Positions 1-11,739 of a stretch of 64,000 bases of DNA are shown piece after piece. The stretch is from assembly GCA_027559495.1 (NCBI GenBank), contig JAMXSV010000007.1, positions 744,001 to 808,000 of the forward strand, given 5' to 3'. Position numbers and translations under genes: made by a program. How positions within the stretch are numbered: position 1 is the first letter of the stretch; each line of letters begins with the position of its first letter. The notes under the pieces are model-generated. The model had not been told where the DNA came from and searched no databases. It saw only the letters and a program-made list of their open reading frames with translations. The DNA is from Aurifilum marmelostoma (lineage: Eukaryota; Ascomycota; Sordariomycetes; Diaporthales; Cryphonectriaceae).

Positions 1-328
1 GGTTGCTTAGAGGTGACAGACCCTTTCGGCAGGTTGGTTGAAAGTTTTAAGGTTTGGGTAGTCAAGGTTGCCCAGAACTTACAGGGGTCCTCAGCGTTAC
101 CCGGTCAACCAGCGTGCAGCGTGGCCCAGCCCGTTGACTTCCCGTCACCACCAAAAGCTTGAAAGGGCGCGAAGCCCAGCAAGCAACCTTCGACATTGCA
201 TTGCCTGAAAATTATATCCCTCCCCCTTTTTAGAGAGTTTTGGATTCTTTTGAAGTTTTGTTGCGCAACCTTCTTGGTCATGATATGATTAGAAATCCTT
301 CCTATTCCACCTCGCACTGCTTTTTTAC
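1..328 (+). other. Upstream region and leader of the separase gene
   Basis: No coding sequence is supported here. The stretch directly precedes the separase start codon and would hold its promoter and 5' leader. I see no convincing TATA element. A pyrimidine-rich stretch lies just before the ATG. Confidence 0.5.
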
Positions 329-3300
329 ATGGCTTCCCTCCAAGACCAAGCAGCCACCGTCAAGGCAGCGGTTGCATCCATCGCGACCTGCACGCCTGCA
401 ACGACCGTCCTCTTAAAAGCTCTCCTGCTCCCAGACGCTGCCGATAGCAGCTCGAAACCCAATGCCAAAGACGCCACGGCATCGAAAGCGACCCGGGCAC
501 CAGCAAAGACAAGGCAGAATGGAACAACATCACGGACGGGCGGCAAGAAGGTGCCGGGAGAGGAGAAGAAGCCAGAATTGTCGGCAAAAGAAAAGGCCCT
601 GCTGGCAACACATGTCATCAACGCAACTTTAAAGTCTCTCGGTGATGCTGCCAGAACCCAGGTACCACCGACGCCGCGGAGGGCCGCACCAGCCGCAGAG
701 GACGACGTGACCAAGTCACCCACCCGAAGGCGCATCCGAAGGTCGAACTCAGCACCCATGACGCCGATGCGGCCGCGAGACCTTAACACGGTACCGATAT
801 CGCCCGAGGTCACCAAGAAGTCTGTCAAGCCCGCGAGGCCCGTCCCGAATGCCTCGACCGGCTGCTTGTCCACCGTCGAGTGCGCCCGCGTTGCCTTCTC
901 TGCGCTGCGATATCTGGAGGGCGTGGGCAAGATCAACCTGCCGGATCTGCAGCTCGAGGCCGGCATGTCGTCGCTTTTCGGGAAGCTCATCAGCTTGGGG
1001 CTGACTGAACATGCTGTGAAGGAGCTCCGGGTGCTGAAGAGGAGGTTATCTGAGCTGGCCGGACAAGGCGACAAGAAGGCTAGCAAGGCGTCTCCGAGTG
1101 TGCTGAGCCTGGCAGAAATTCTGGATTTTGGAAATGCCAACACTCCTGGGAAAATCTCACATCTGGTCATTGCAACTCAAATACAGGTGCTCAGGATCTT
1201 GTCGAATCTAAATCGGCCGACGGAGACCGAGGCTGCCCTGCCGTTTCTTCGAGGCACCAACCCAACATCGCCGGTCAACTTGCTGCTCCTGTCAGCAGAG
1301 ACGAGTGAGGCAGACAAAATGAAAGCAGCACGTCAGCTAGAAACAGTGTCGCAACTTTTTCTTGCCCTTGCGCCAAGCATATCAACCGCCGAAGACGACA
1401 CAGCTTCGGAGCCCAGGCTTAGTATCCCACCTGTCCCTGCACTCGAGCTCCAGACCATCGCCCTGCAGACCCGACTGCACTGGTGGAGGCTGGCTGGTCA
1501 CAAGGCGGAGGTGGACAAGGACATACTCTCGCCGCTCTCAAAATGCATTGCAGCCTGCGCCCGTCGCACTGAACCAGGAGGGCTTCCCCTCTACAAGACA
1601 TGCCTCGCCGCCTTCAACAACACATTTATCGAGATTTGTCGGCATAACCTTCAACCTTCAAAGTCTCTGAAATCACCACTGTCTAGCATATATCAGATAT
1701 TAGGAAAATTGGCGCAAGACTCTGGACAGCACAGTGACGCGATGGAGTGGGCAGAAAAGAACAGCCAGATGATAGACCGGGCTCGGGATTCGGCAGCCAA
1801 ATGCTTCTCGACATCGGCACTTCTACTATCTCAACGACTACGTCTGGCCTGGAGGTGCCCATCTCAAGATGCTCTGCTCAAAGAGGTACTCGACGGTCTC
1901 CAGGGTCCCCTTCGAGGCGATAGTGCCGAGCTGGATGAGCTGCTTGAGAGCCTGGTCCTGGTGCGCAAGTCAGCCACGCATGTGTTGGTGGGCAACTTGA
2001 CAGACGACCAAGGCAGAAAATACCAGCCACCAAAAGATGTCTCTGAGCACCTGGAGGCCTTTATTCTCCAGTTACCCAGATTCTGCCTCCGGTGGTTGGG
2101 GAAACGGCCGTCGTCAGCCGACAAAACCAAGGAGGTCCTACGATACGAGCAGCGACGCGCTGTACTGGGTGGTTCAGCTTCCCCAGTGCTAGACTCGGCG
2201 TTGATGGTGGCCAAGACTATCATCGATGAGGAACGGTCTACCTGGGACAAGCTGGATCCGGCCCTGCAAGACTGCCTGAGCCTTCTCGACAGCCTTGACG
2301 GCCACGCATCCGCTAACCCTACAAGTCAATACTACGCCAAAGTTTCTCATCTTTACTACATGCAACACTCCAGCTTCATTGCTATAGAGCCCAGGCCAAC
2401 AAAGAATGGGACGACTTTCGCTTATGCACTTAAGGCCTTGCGCCGGTCAATCGATTGTGTCAAAGATCGCCCTAGAAAGGAGAGGGAAAAGGCACAGGTG
2501 CACTACAAACTCGAGCGGATCAGTGAGCTATTCAAGGAATCGGGGAAATTGGAGCATGCTCTTGCGTCTCTACAAACTTTGAGAGGGATGCAGATCGAAG
2601 ATGGTGCGCTGGCCTCGGTCGCTCAGGCCTTGAAGAACCTTCCGCCTCGAAAGGCATGGTCTCTGGATCACGATGTTGAATCGCTTGCTTGGTCTATTCG
2701 CTGCATTACCCGGCTGGAGAAGGCCCATGTCGACTGGACAATATACCTGGAAGAGCCGGAGCGCCTTGCTGCCCTTGAGTTTGGGTTCGAATGCGCCGTC
2801 TCGAAGAAGGGAACGTATTTGGGCCTTTCGGATCCCGCCGTCGCGACTCTACTGGAATTATGTCCTGCAGAGCGATTTCCCGTGCGCAGGCTGAGGATCT
2901 TACTGCGACTGTTGATCATGAACGTCGGAAACGAGCCACAACTCGGGCTGATCCAAGAGCAGGTCGAGGCAGCCGCTTCTATCAGTGATGAGGAGGCGGA
3001 GCTGGGGGAAGATGCTGGCCTAAAAGCCTCTGTCGCACACATGAAAGCTCTGTCGGCCTCAATGATCGCGCTCGCCCGTCTGACGCCAGACTACGAACAG
3101 TTGCAGAAGTCCATCTCGGCCTGGCGGGCCATTCTCGACAGCTCCAAGGATTCGGCGGATCTTGCTCAACGGATTGATGATCTCGCGGGACTGCTGGAGC
3201 ATTTACAGTCTATTGCAGACGCTGCACGACTAGCAGGTCGCAACGCACTGCTGTTGGAGACATTGCAGTTGGCGGCTGATCTTGGGGCCCAGTCCATGGC

Positions 3301-6300
3301 GACGGACACTGCTCTCAGCCTGCAGATCTCCGCTGCACTGGCCTTGCAGCTCACGGATCTGGGTCAGTCCACCAAGGCTGCTGCCGTCTTCCAGCAAGCT
3401 CTACAGCCCTCTCACCAGACGCAACGACGGCCACACGAGGAGATGGTACGCTTCTTGCTGTCCCATGCTGAGTACTTCATCGAGATTGGCAATATCGAGA
3501 AGGCCGACGAGTTGCTCCATCAGGCAAAGGAGGCCGGCTCGGCGATAGATCTCTCCAGCCGCTCGAGAGCGCACAAGCTGATGATGGCTCATGCATCACT
3601 TCTGTGGTCTGCCGTGGCTCTCGGTCGAGGAGATGCGCCATGTGCTCTGACTCATGCGAGAAACGCCAGTCGCGTCCTATTCCAGGAGTGGGCTCGATTG
3701 GAACAACTCACGCATGACAAACTAGACAATTCTACTGCGGACGAGTCTGCCTCCAAGTTGGACGTCAGTCTGTCCGAGACGGCAGCGGTGGGCAAGAGCA
3801 AGACCGACTCAATGAGGATCTCTGGCCCGGAGGCCTGGAAGCTGGCACATCCCGTGCTGAGAGGTCTCTTGTTCTTGTCGAACACCTACGCACATCTTGG
3901 GATGTACCAGGAGACGGTCTACTACGCCGAGCAGGCGCAGAAGGTCGCGGAGGTTGCTGACTCGACAGCGTATCTTGCTGAATGCGACGTCTGGTTGTCC
4001 TTGATCTTCGCCAGGGCAAACAAGTTCGAAGACGCACTGCAGTCAGCGAATAAGGTCGAGGCCAGGCTTGATCGCTCCGAATTCTCTGGCAAGCTCGTCG
4101 GTCTCTGTTGCCAACTCAGCACCATCTATCGCGAAGCTAGAGATTTCGAGTCTGAGGAGGGCATGCTTGAGGCTGCTGGGGCGATGGTCAAGAGGATGAC
4201 AGGTATCGAGAAGAGTGGCGAGGAGGTTGCTGCCAGATTGCCGAACGTCGTCGCCGCCGAGAAGAAACCCAGCAGTTTGCCCGTCAGAGAGAAACCCGCA
4301 CCGGCCTTGCGCAGAGCCCGAGTTCCAATCACCACTAGAGGGCCGGTCTCCAAAGCCGTGCCAAAGAAGAGTGTTACGACGACGAAGTCTACACTGGCCA
4401 CATCTGACAAGACCAAGAGCGAAGTCGAGGATGCGCACCTGATGTCTATCAAAGCCTCTGTATTGGTGGAGAAGGCAACTTCCAAAGTTCACAAGAACGA
4501 CTGGGCTGGTGCGTGGCAGCTCTTGCAAGAGGCTCGCCATTCTTCCAAGCTTGCATCTCATCTGTTGTGCGAGCTAGTCACAACCGCAAGATCTCTGCTG
4601 GGACAGAGTATGGACCAGATGGCCAAGGACGCTGTCTGTTCTGTGATCCAAGAGTCGCCACTATCGTTCCCAGCCGTTGGCGTCCTCAATTCCGATAAAG
4701 TCGACCGCTTCTCCCTCGTCAAAGCCTCTCCTGTGCGAACACTGGCTGCAGCCCCGAACTCCCGAGACACGACAAAAGCGACGTCGCAGAACTACCTGGA
4801 GAACCTGAGGGAGGCCCGAGAATACCTGCTAGAGGCACACGCTTTAGCCTCCACCGTGGGAGACGGCAGACAGGTGCATAGGATCTTGTGCACACTGCAG
4901 ACTGTGGTGATCCTCCTCTCGGCGGCCTCGTCTACGTCTCGAAAAGCAGGAGTTCTTGGCCATCCAGGCTACGCGACATGTTCTGTGGAGATGGGCCGGA
5001 ACCTCACCTGGAGGAGAGAGATCAAGGCGCTTCTGTCAGAGAAGAGTTCTGGGAGAGCCGGCCTGGAGTGGCCTGAAGAGATCGGATCGTCGGAGACAAG
5101 ACGGATGAGCTTGAGTCCTGTAGTCGACATCACCAAGTTCCAGCGAGAGTTCATCGACATCATCCCTCAAGAGTGGAGCGTCATCTCCATCTCTCTCAGC
5201 GACAACAAGCACGACCTTTGTATTTCGAAACTACAGGCTGGCCAGGGCCCGTTCGTCATCCGACTGCCGCTGGAGCGTGCGGCCGCTCACGATGCTGACA
5301 ACGAGGTCTTCAACTTCCACGAGGGGCGCGCGAAGCTCCTCGACATCATTAAGCGCGCGAATGCGTCATGTCATGACAAACGCGACTTTTCGGTCAAGGG
5401 CGCCAAGACAGCATGGTGGGCTGAGCGACAAGCCCTGGACATGGAGCTCAAGGAACTGCTCGAGAAGATCGAGTCAGATTGGCTGGGCGGATTCAAGGGG
5501 ATCTTCTCCCAGCACCAGAGGCATCCCGAGCTCGTGTCCAAGTTCCACACAAGCTTTCAAAACATTCTCGACAAGCACTTGCCGTCCCGCCGCCAGGTTC
5601 GGGGAAAGAAGACCACCAAACCGGCTGTGTCCAAGGTTGCTCTCGACACGAGGATCCTTGAGCTCTTCATCGGACTCGGAGATGCTTCGGACGAAGACTG
5701 TGACTTTGACGAGATGCTCAACGACCTGCTCTACTTCGTTGTTGACATACTGCAGTTCAATGGAGAGCGCAACGCCTACGACGAGATTGACTTCGACACG
5801 ATGGTCGTGGAGACCCTGGACGCTCTTCACTCATACCACGCAGATGCCAAGAGCCTGAACGTGGAGGCAACGAGAAGTCATACAATCCTGGTCTTGGATA
5901 AAGCCCTACACACATTCCCATGGGAGTCTATGCCCTGCCTCCAGGGTCTCGCTGTGTCTCGGGTTCCCTCCCTGGCCTGCCTCAGAAGGCTGATCCTAGA
6001 GCAGAGGTCGTCTTCCCATGACGACAGCAAGAATGGCCATCATGTATCAGTCAATGACGGCACCTACATACTGAACCCCAGCGGCGACCTGAAGACCACC
6101 CAGGCAGCGTTCGAGGCCCCCTTGGCTTCGTCCCTGGACTCGTCTTGGAAGAGCATCCAGAGAAGGGCACCAACGGAGGCGGAGTTCGAGACGGCTCTGG
6201 CTTCTTCGGACATCGTCCTCTACATGGGTCACGGCGGAGGCGCACAGTATATCCGCAACCGCCAGATTCGTCGCCTCGATAAGTGCCGCGCGACAGCGCT

Positions 6301-6826
6301 CCTTATGGGCTGCAGCTCTGCCTCGCTGACCAACGTAGGCGACTTTGAAGTCTACGGCCTAGTGTGGAGCTATATGCTGGCGGGATGCCCCGCCGTCGTG
6401 GGCACACTTTGGGACGTTACGGACAAGGATATTGACCTGTACACGGGCAGGCTGTACGAGGAGTGGGGGCTGGTGAAGAAGGGGACCTTCCAGGCAGCCC
6501 AACTCGAGAGGCAGGCTGGCAGGTCTGCCTCTGCGGATGAGGAGGCTGCTGCTGCTGCTGCGGGTAGCGGCACCAGCAAGCGGGCGCGGTCAGCATCGCG
6601 CAAGAGAGGGCCGTCACCGCCTGGCCAGGTGGACACTGAGGCGGGTAGTGGAACGAGCGGTGGGCCTGTTTGCGGCTACGGCGCTGCGTCCCTGCCGGAG
6701 GCCGTGGCTCTGGCCAGGAACTCGGCGGTCTGCAAGTTCAAGTATCTGAATGCGGGCGCGGTGTGTGTGTACGGCATCCCTGTGTATGTCGACCGGGGCA
6801 GGGAAGGCAGTGGACATCAAGAATGA
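329..6826 (+). CDS. Separase (peptidase C50, Esp1/BimB/Cut1 family)
   Basis: Separase is the caspase-like cysteine protease that cleaves the cohesin kleisin subunit at anaphase once securin is destroyed. The single open frame encodes 2165 residues, the usual size for filamentous fungal separases, and no intron is needed. The long N-terminal two thirds is helical and repeat-like, as expected of the TPR/ARM superhelix, and contains low-complexity basic segments near residues 50-180 and 1310-1370. The C-terminal protease domain has the catalytic histidine in YMGHGGG (His1968) and the catalytic cysteine in LLMGCSS (Cys1995). These are followed by the conserved WDVTDKDID block and a C-terminal YGIPVYV. 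A low-complexity Ala/Ser/Arg insert (about residues 2070-2115) splits the end of the protease domain. The start is the first ATG of the frame. Family assignment is very secure; the 5' end is less so. Confidence 0.96.
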   Translation: MASLQDQAATVKAAVASIATCTPATTVLLKALLLPDAADSSSKPNAKDATASKATRAPAKTRQNGTTSRTGGKKVPGEEKKPELSAKEKALLATHVINATLKSLGDAARTQVPPTPRRAAPAAEDDVTKSPTRRRIRRSNSAPMTPMRPRDLNTVPISPEVTKKSVKPARPVPNASTGCLSTVECARVAFSALRYLEGVGKINLPDLQLEAGMSSLFGKLISLGLTEHAVKELRVLKRRLSELAGQGDKKASKASPSVLSLAEILDFGNANTPGKISHLVIATQIQVLRILSNLNRPTETEAALPFLRGTNPTSPVNLLLLSAETSEADKMKAARQLETVSQLFLALAPSISTAEDDTASEPRLSIPPVPALELQTIALQTRLHWWRLAGHKAEVDKDILSPLSKCIAACARRTEPGGLPLYKTCLAAFNNTFIEICRHNLQPSKSLKSPLSSIYQILGKLAQDSGQHSDAMEWAEKNSQMIDRARDSAAKCFSTSALLLSQRLRLAWRCPSQDALLKEVLDGLQGPLRGDSAELDELLESLVLVRKSATHVLVGNLTDDQGRKYQPPKDVSEHLEAFILQLPRFCLRWLGKRPSSADKTKEVLRYEQRRAVLGGSASPVLDSALMVAKTIIDEERSTWDKLDPALQDCLSLLDSLDGHASANPTSQYYAKVSHLYYMQHSSFIAIEPRPTKNGTTFAYALKALRRSIDCVKDRPRKEREKAQVHYKLERISELFKESGKLEHALASLQTLRGMQIEDGALASVAQALKNLPPRKAWSLDHDVESLAWSIRCITRLEKAHVDWTIYLEEPERLAALEFGFECAVSKKGTYLGLSDPAVATLLELCPAERFPVRRLRILLRLLIMNVGNEPQLGLIQEQVEAAASISDEEAELGEDAGLKASVAHMKALSASMIALARLTPDYEQLQKSISAWRAILDSSKDSADLAQRIDDLAGLLEHLQSIADAARLAGRNALLLETLQLAADLGAQSMATDTALSLQISAALALQLTDLGQSTKAAAVFQQALQPSHQTQRRPHEEMVRFLLSHAEYFIEIGNIEKADELLHQAKEAGSAIDLSSRSRAHKLMMAHASLLWSAVALGRGDAPCALTHARNASRVLFQEWARLEQLTHDKLDNSTADESASKLDVSLSETAAVGKSKTDSMRISGPEAWKLAHPVLRGLLFLSNTYAHLGMYQETVYYAEQAQKVAEVADSTAYLAECDVWLSLIFARANKFEDALQSANKVEARLDRSEFSGKLVGLCCQLSTIYREARDFESEEGMLEAAGAMVKRMTGIEKSGEEVAARLPNVVAAEKKPSSLPVREKPAPALRRARVPITTRGPVSKAVPKKSVTTTKSTLATSDKTKSEVEDAHLMSIKASVLVEKATSKVHKNDWAGAWQLLQEARHSSKLASHLLCELVTTARSLLGQSMDQMAKDAVCSVIQESPLSFPAVGVLNSDKVDRFSLVKASPVRTLAAAPNSRDTTKATSQNYLENLREAREYLLEAHALASTVGDGRQVHRILCTLQTVVILLSAASSTSRKAGVLGHPGYATCSVEMGRNLTWRREIKALLSEKSSGRAGLEWPEEIGSSETRRMSLSPVVDITKFQREFIDIIPQEWSVISISLSDNKHDLCISKLQAGQGPFVIRLPLERAAAHDADNEVFNFHEGRAKLLDIIKRANASCHDKRDFSVKGAKTAWWAERQALDMELKELLEKIESDWLGGFKGIFSQHQRHPELVSKFHTSFQNILDKHLPSRRQVRGKKTTKPAVSKVALDTRILELFIGLGDASDEDCDFDEMLNDLLYFVVDILQFNGERNAYDEIDFDTMVVETLDALHSYHADAKSLNVEATRSHTILVLDKALHTFPWESMPCLQGLAVSRVPSLACLRRLILEQRSSSHDDSKNGHHVSVNDGTYILNPSGDLKTTQAAFEAPLASSLDSSWKSIQRRAPTEAEFETALASSDIVLYMGHGGGAQYIRNRQIRRLDKCRATALLMGCSSASLTNVGDFEVYGLVWSYMLAGCPAVVGTLWDVTDKDIDLYTGRLYEEWGLVKKGTFQAAQLERQAGRSASADEEAAAAAAGSGTSKRARSASRKRGPSPPGQVDTEAGSGTSGGPVCGYGAASLPEAVALARNSAVCKFKYLNAGAVCVYGIPVYVDRGREGSGHQE

Positions 6827-9800
6827 GATGATAGTGGCGAGAGAAGGAAGGCGAGGGCATATGATCTGAGAGTGAGCCATGAGCTTGCGAATGGGGGATC
6901 CGGGTGGGCCTGGAGCACTTCCTGCCTCCAAGCGAGGGTTTCCAGGCATGTTCGATGTATGTGGTGTGGTTATGGTCATACAAAGAGTGGATCCGGGAGG
7001 AGCACCAGGCATCCAGCAGAGGTTGCCTAGTTTTGTGTAAGGGTGACACCTTGAAAGAGGGACGACGCTGCCTTGTTGAGACGTGATCAACGACCATTAA
7101 GCTAGCATAGCCTGCGAGTTTGGGGGGGGTGTTTGATTTTCCAGGGAGAGGAGACATATCCGTCTTGTAGGATACCTCTGCCATCTCTTTGGTTTTCCTT
7201 TTTCCCTTTCTTTTTTTTTTTCCTTGTTCCTTCTCGTCATTGCATAGCATGTTGGGTTTCTCGAGGCGTTGTTGGCCATCGTCATGTCTGCCTTGCACTC
7301 AAACTGGGTACAAAGGAAGGGTGGGAGGAAATCTTCACACAAAACCAAAAGTAAAGAAACGATTCTTAATTTTTGTCTTACAATTCTGTCCACTTGGCCC
7401 TGTCCTTGCTGCTTTCGATGGGGGAAAAAAATAAGTGGTCACCAAACGGGGGTGAAGGGGGGGGGGGCGTCTCGGAGTGCCCGTGAGGCGTTGGACGACG
7501 GGTCATGCGTCACCCCGTTCGTTGCTCGTCATGGTCACCCTGGAGTCGGAATCGAGCCGAGCCTTGGAGAGGAAGAAGGCGGGATGGACGGCATCGGACA
7601 CACACAATGAATCAGGGCAGGACGTATAGTGATATCGTGGCCAGAGAGACCAAGGCAGAAGGGGCGGGGAGAGAGAGAGAAAGGGAAGGGCCTGTGCAGA
7701 TCTTGTCGTCGCCATTCAACCTGCCTTTTTGCTCCCGCGCAATGAATCCTTTCAGTTGAGGGCTCGGAGAGACAACGGGTCGGAGACACACGAGACATGT
7801 CTATGCGTTCGTTGCCTGTGTACAGGAGGGACGAGTTGTAAAGGGGGTCTCTTGTCACGGTGTGAGTCGGGATGCGTACCTGGATGAGGCCCGCCCATGG
7901 CGTTGGTCCAGAAAAAAAAAGAGAGAAGCAAAAGAGGAGAGAATAGGGTAGGAGAACGGGCCTGCCAATCGCCGCCATTATCCACGTCGAGACGACACAG
8001 AACAAGTCCACCTGACCGCCTCGTCCCTGTTGCTCAAGGCGATCGATGGCCCCGATCGTCGTGACTATAATCGCCGTGTAATCTGGCCTGCTGCAACCAT
8101 TCGTTCTCGCCTGTGCTCTGGCGGGCCACCCTCTGGATTGTTCTGGGCCCTCCCTTTTCCCCAAATTAGTTTCATCCTCCCTTTGATTATTGGATATCAG
8201 AGTATACACTCTATATGAAGAAAAAAGGTGTGTTGATTTTCATGAGGCAGGAGGGTGTCGTGCGTGTTGCACTACCCTAATCTGACCTGTTTTAAACCTG
8301 TTCTCCCCTTACACCACTCTAGTGATACTGAGTGTACTGTAGTGACTTGACCTGACCCTCTGCCCTTTTCTTCTACCCAGTAGATTTCCTTGTGCTGTAT
8401 CTGTCCCCCCCCCGGCCGGGCCCCCCAACCAATGCGATTGCACAGGCACGGACTCAGCCGGCTGCTAGCTTTAGCTCCCAGCATCAATAGGTTCTCGACA
8501 GCCTTCAAACTCTCCTTGCTCACTCGCCTCGACTAGCCTGCAAGCCGCTGCAGGTCATGGTTCGCCATTTGACGCCTTTGTTCATTATCAATTACTGCTT
8601 GCATTGCATATATAAACCAGCTCTTCCATTTCAAATAGTTACTACTGGGAGGATGAAAGGAAGGAAAAGAGGGGGGGGGGCAACACTTGAGGTGAAGCAT
8701 CTATAGAGAATACAGTCAGGTGTCTCCCTTCTGGTTCTGACCCCATCTCAACTGTGGCCCACAAGAGTCACATGCTTACATGCAAGGCGTTGGCAAGGCA
8801 AAAAGTTATGCGGCCAGCCGTGAGGAGGGAGATGTGTGGTGCAAGGAAAAGGGTTGGGGAACGAGAGTCATGCCTAGTGCGAAGATGAGAAGTGGTTATT
8901 GTAAAACGATGAATGATTGGTATGGAATGAATGTCTGTTCAGCTGGAAGGAAAGAGGAGGAACCTTTGCATCAGGAGGAACCGCTCTCTCCGTTTCACCC
9001 CGTCATGTAATTATATGACTGCCTTATATTGTCATATATGCTTACTGAACCGGCACCGTGAGTATTTGATACACTTACAGGGTGATAAGCCCAGTTGACC
9101 ATACAAAGTCTCCCTTTTTTTTTTTCTGTCACTGACCTCAGCATGATCAAGTGTGCGCAGGCCTCAACGTCAGGCGCGGATGAGCTGGCATGTTGATACC
9201 GCAGCTCCGTCTCGTCCTTGCGTAACCAGCCCGACCCAGTGGATGACCGCAGGTCTTCTGTCGCACTGCCGATAAATTGAGCATGGCGCTGTGATGCCCT
9301 TGGGAAATTCGTGACGCGAACGAGGTGGCGGGTTTGGCCCTTGGGGTGTTTTGTGATACGAAGCAGGTGAGGCTGGCAAGGTTGCGCGGCAGGGACATTT
9401 CGTCAAGGACACATTGTTTCAAGGTCAGCATGTGGAACGGAATGTAAAAGAACCTGCAGATAAAAAGCTCCATATCAGCCTTCAGTAGAGTCTTCACCAC
9501 GAGTTACAGAATTTCTTCAAGCTTGAGATGAGGCGGCGTTGGGAGAAGACCCCTTTCCCCCATAGCTGTTCTGGCTCGTATGGCCAGCATCTCGAAGGTG
9601 TGTCGACACCATGCAGTACTCTGACATGTCCCTGGCCTCATGCCTTTGATTGTCCGTCTTGTACGAAGATACCTATGCTCTGTCAGTACGGTGAGATAAT
9701 TCGACCACTGACGGGGCTGTAGACTCAGTAGGCCAGGGAGAAATGCTCTGCAAAATGCAGAGAGAAAGAGAGAGGCACAACCTCGTCCTCAAGTCTCGAC

Positions 9801-10427
9801 CTGGCATACATCAGCGCCGCAAGACCAGACAACCATCCGGGCACATACATATAGCTGGTATCACCACCAAAACTCGGCTGGTGACTCTGGTTGTGGAACA
9901 TGAGAGTTCAGATTGTTGTCAGGCTGACGCGGTGCGACAGAAGACGCAGAACCATCCATCCATCCCTGACATTACTCACAAGCCTTCCCAGCCCTTGTCC
10001 TCCACACCCACACAACACAACTCGTTCGATCAAGGTCTCGATCCGCGTCCCCACCTAGATTCAGCTAACTGCGTCCTAGCAGCTATGACTCCCCCGCCCC
10101 CCCCTGGCACCTGTGCCAATGAGTGGATCTGATGGTCTCGGCTGGGGGTGCATGCTGCCGCGTGATGTCTCCATTGCGGAAGGGAAGGAAGAGAGAAAAG
10201 AAAATCAAATGCAGTTCGCCTTTTTCTTTTTCGCTTCAGGGGTGGGAGTCATGGAAACGGGATGATGATTTGACCGGGGCTTCATGCAGTTTGTTTTTCC
10301 GTCATCGAAGCAGTGTAACGGCCGCGGATTGATGTTGATGAGTGAAGTTGAGGACAGCAAAGACTTCCAAGTACGCGGTTTGGAACTGCTTCTTTGACTG
10401 GACCGGAGACCAAGATTCTCCTTGGGG

Positions 10428-10428
<1 letters not shown>

Positions 10429-10458
<30 letters not shown>

Positions 10459-10460
10459 AA
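10429..10460. repeat. (AAAG)n microsatellite
   Basis: About eight tandem GAAA/AAAG units sit in the gene-free stretch and run on into A-rich sequence. This is read directly from the sequence. Confidence 0.9.
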
Positions 10461-10999
10461 ATAAAAGAAGAAAAAAAGGAGAAAACGTGCGGATTGTGAC
10501 CAGTGTTGTCATTTTCATATGACGACAGATCTAACACTTGGTCGGCGGACCATCAATGAGTCTCCTCGACGTGATGTGTTGTAGTGATGAAAATGACCGA
10601 AGAGCACCGAATATCATTGAAGTAGAGACTGTACCTTCACTCCTTCCACAAAATTGCAGAGTCTTGTGAGCTCCTGCCGAGAGCCCACAATAATCTGTCA
10701 TCTAGGAGAGAGCATTCGAGGTCATTGCCCTTCCTCGCGACGGAACAGGGGGTAGGGTTGGTCAACTAGGCCGCAATGTGGTCCCCAGGCAATCTCGCCT
10801 AGACTAGCAAGAAAAGCACTTCGTTTACTCAACCGCTGGAACTTCTTGAAACTGTAATAAGAATCAGTCCTGGCAATAATGCAGTTGGTTGTTCGGTTCT
10901 ATGAAGGGGTTCCATGGCTATCAATGTGATACCCTCGCAACGGCACACAACATCCGCTACCTAGGTATGAGCCACCTGTACGTCGACACAGGATGGGTA

Positions 11000-11026
11000 T
11001 TCTTTTCTTTTCTTTTCTTTTCTTTT
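11000..11026. repeat. (TTTTC)n microsatellite
   Basis: About five tandem copies of a TTTTC pentamer, purely intergenic. Confidence 0.85.
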
Positions 11027-11725
11027 TGGTTCTTTTTATTGTGTGATTAACAACATGTAACAGAGCTATGTCAGGATAGAGTAAAAGAGACAAACAAGTA
11101 GAATGCAGCACGCGCCTTTGGAGGTGTAAGACGAAGAGGACGAGGTCATTATAATGTGCATGCATGCATACACCACGCACACGCACAACAGCAACGTGAT
11201 AGTCACCTACTGATCCTGGACCCTGAATCCTTCAAAGAGAATCGACGAACAATACGGCGGGCGTACGATGGGGTCCATAAAAAAGAGCGAAAAACAAGGT
11301 GAGACATGTGCACAGTCCCTCAACCCACAGACCAGCACCCTCTGACGATCAAGAGAAGAAAGGTATGATGGGCAGGCGTCAGTCACTGGCGTGGCATGCA
11401 TTGTACTATAAACGAAGCAGCTGCAACCAGCAAAAGAAACGGTGGCTGCCTCTTTCAATATGTGCATGAACTACGGTACATACCACAGCGCCATAAAATG
11501 AAGAGGCCATTGTACTTGCAGTAATACGGGGCGGACCAAGCGCTCATGCCGGGGATCAAACAAGAGGAACATGGTAATGATGAGTGAAAACCCTCGTTGA
11601 GTTGTTTCTGTGAGTGTTTGCAGGGATCCAACTGTGGTGACGCAGGTGCAGACGCGTACCTGGGCTCGAACAATCGATTTTCGCTTTTTCTTCCTCTTTT
11701 TTCTTTTTTCCCCCGTTTCTCGCCG

Positions 11726-11739
11726 CCCCCCCCCCCCCC
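11726..11739. repeat. Poly-C tract of about 14 bases
   Basis: An uninterrupted C run inside a pyrimidine-rich segment. It is one of the longest of the many C/G homopolymers between genes in this window. Confidence 0.85.
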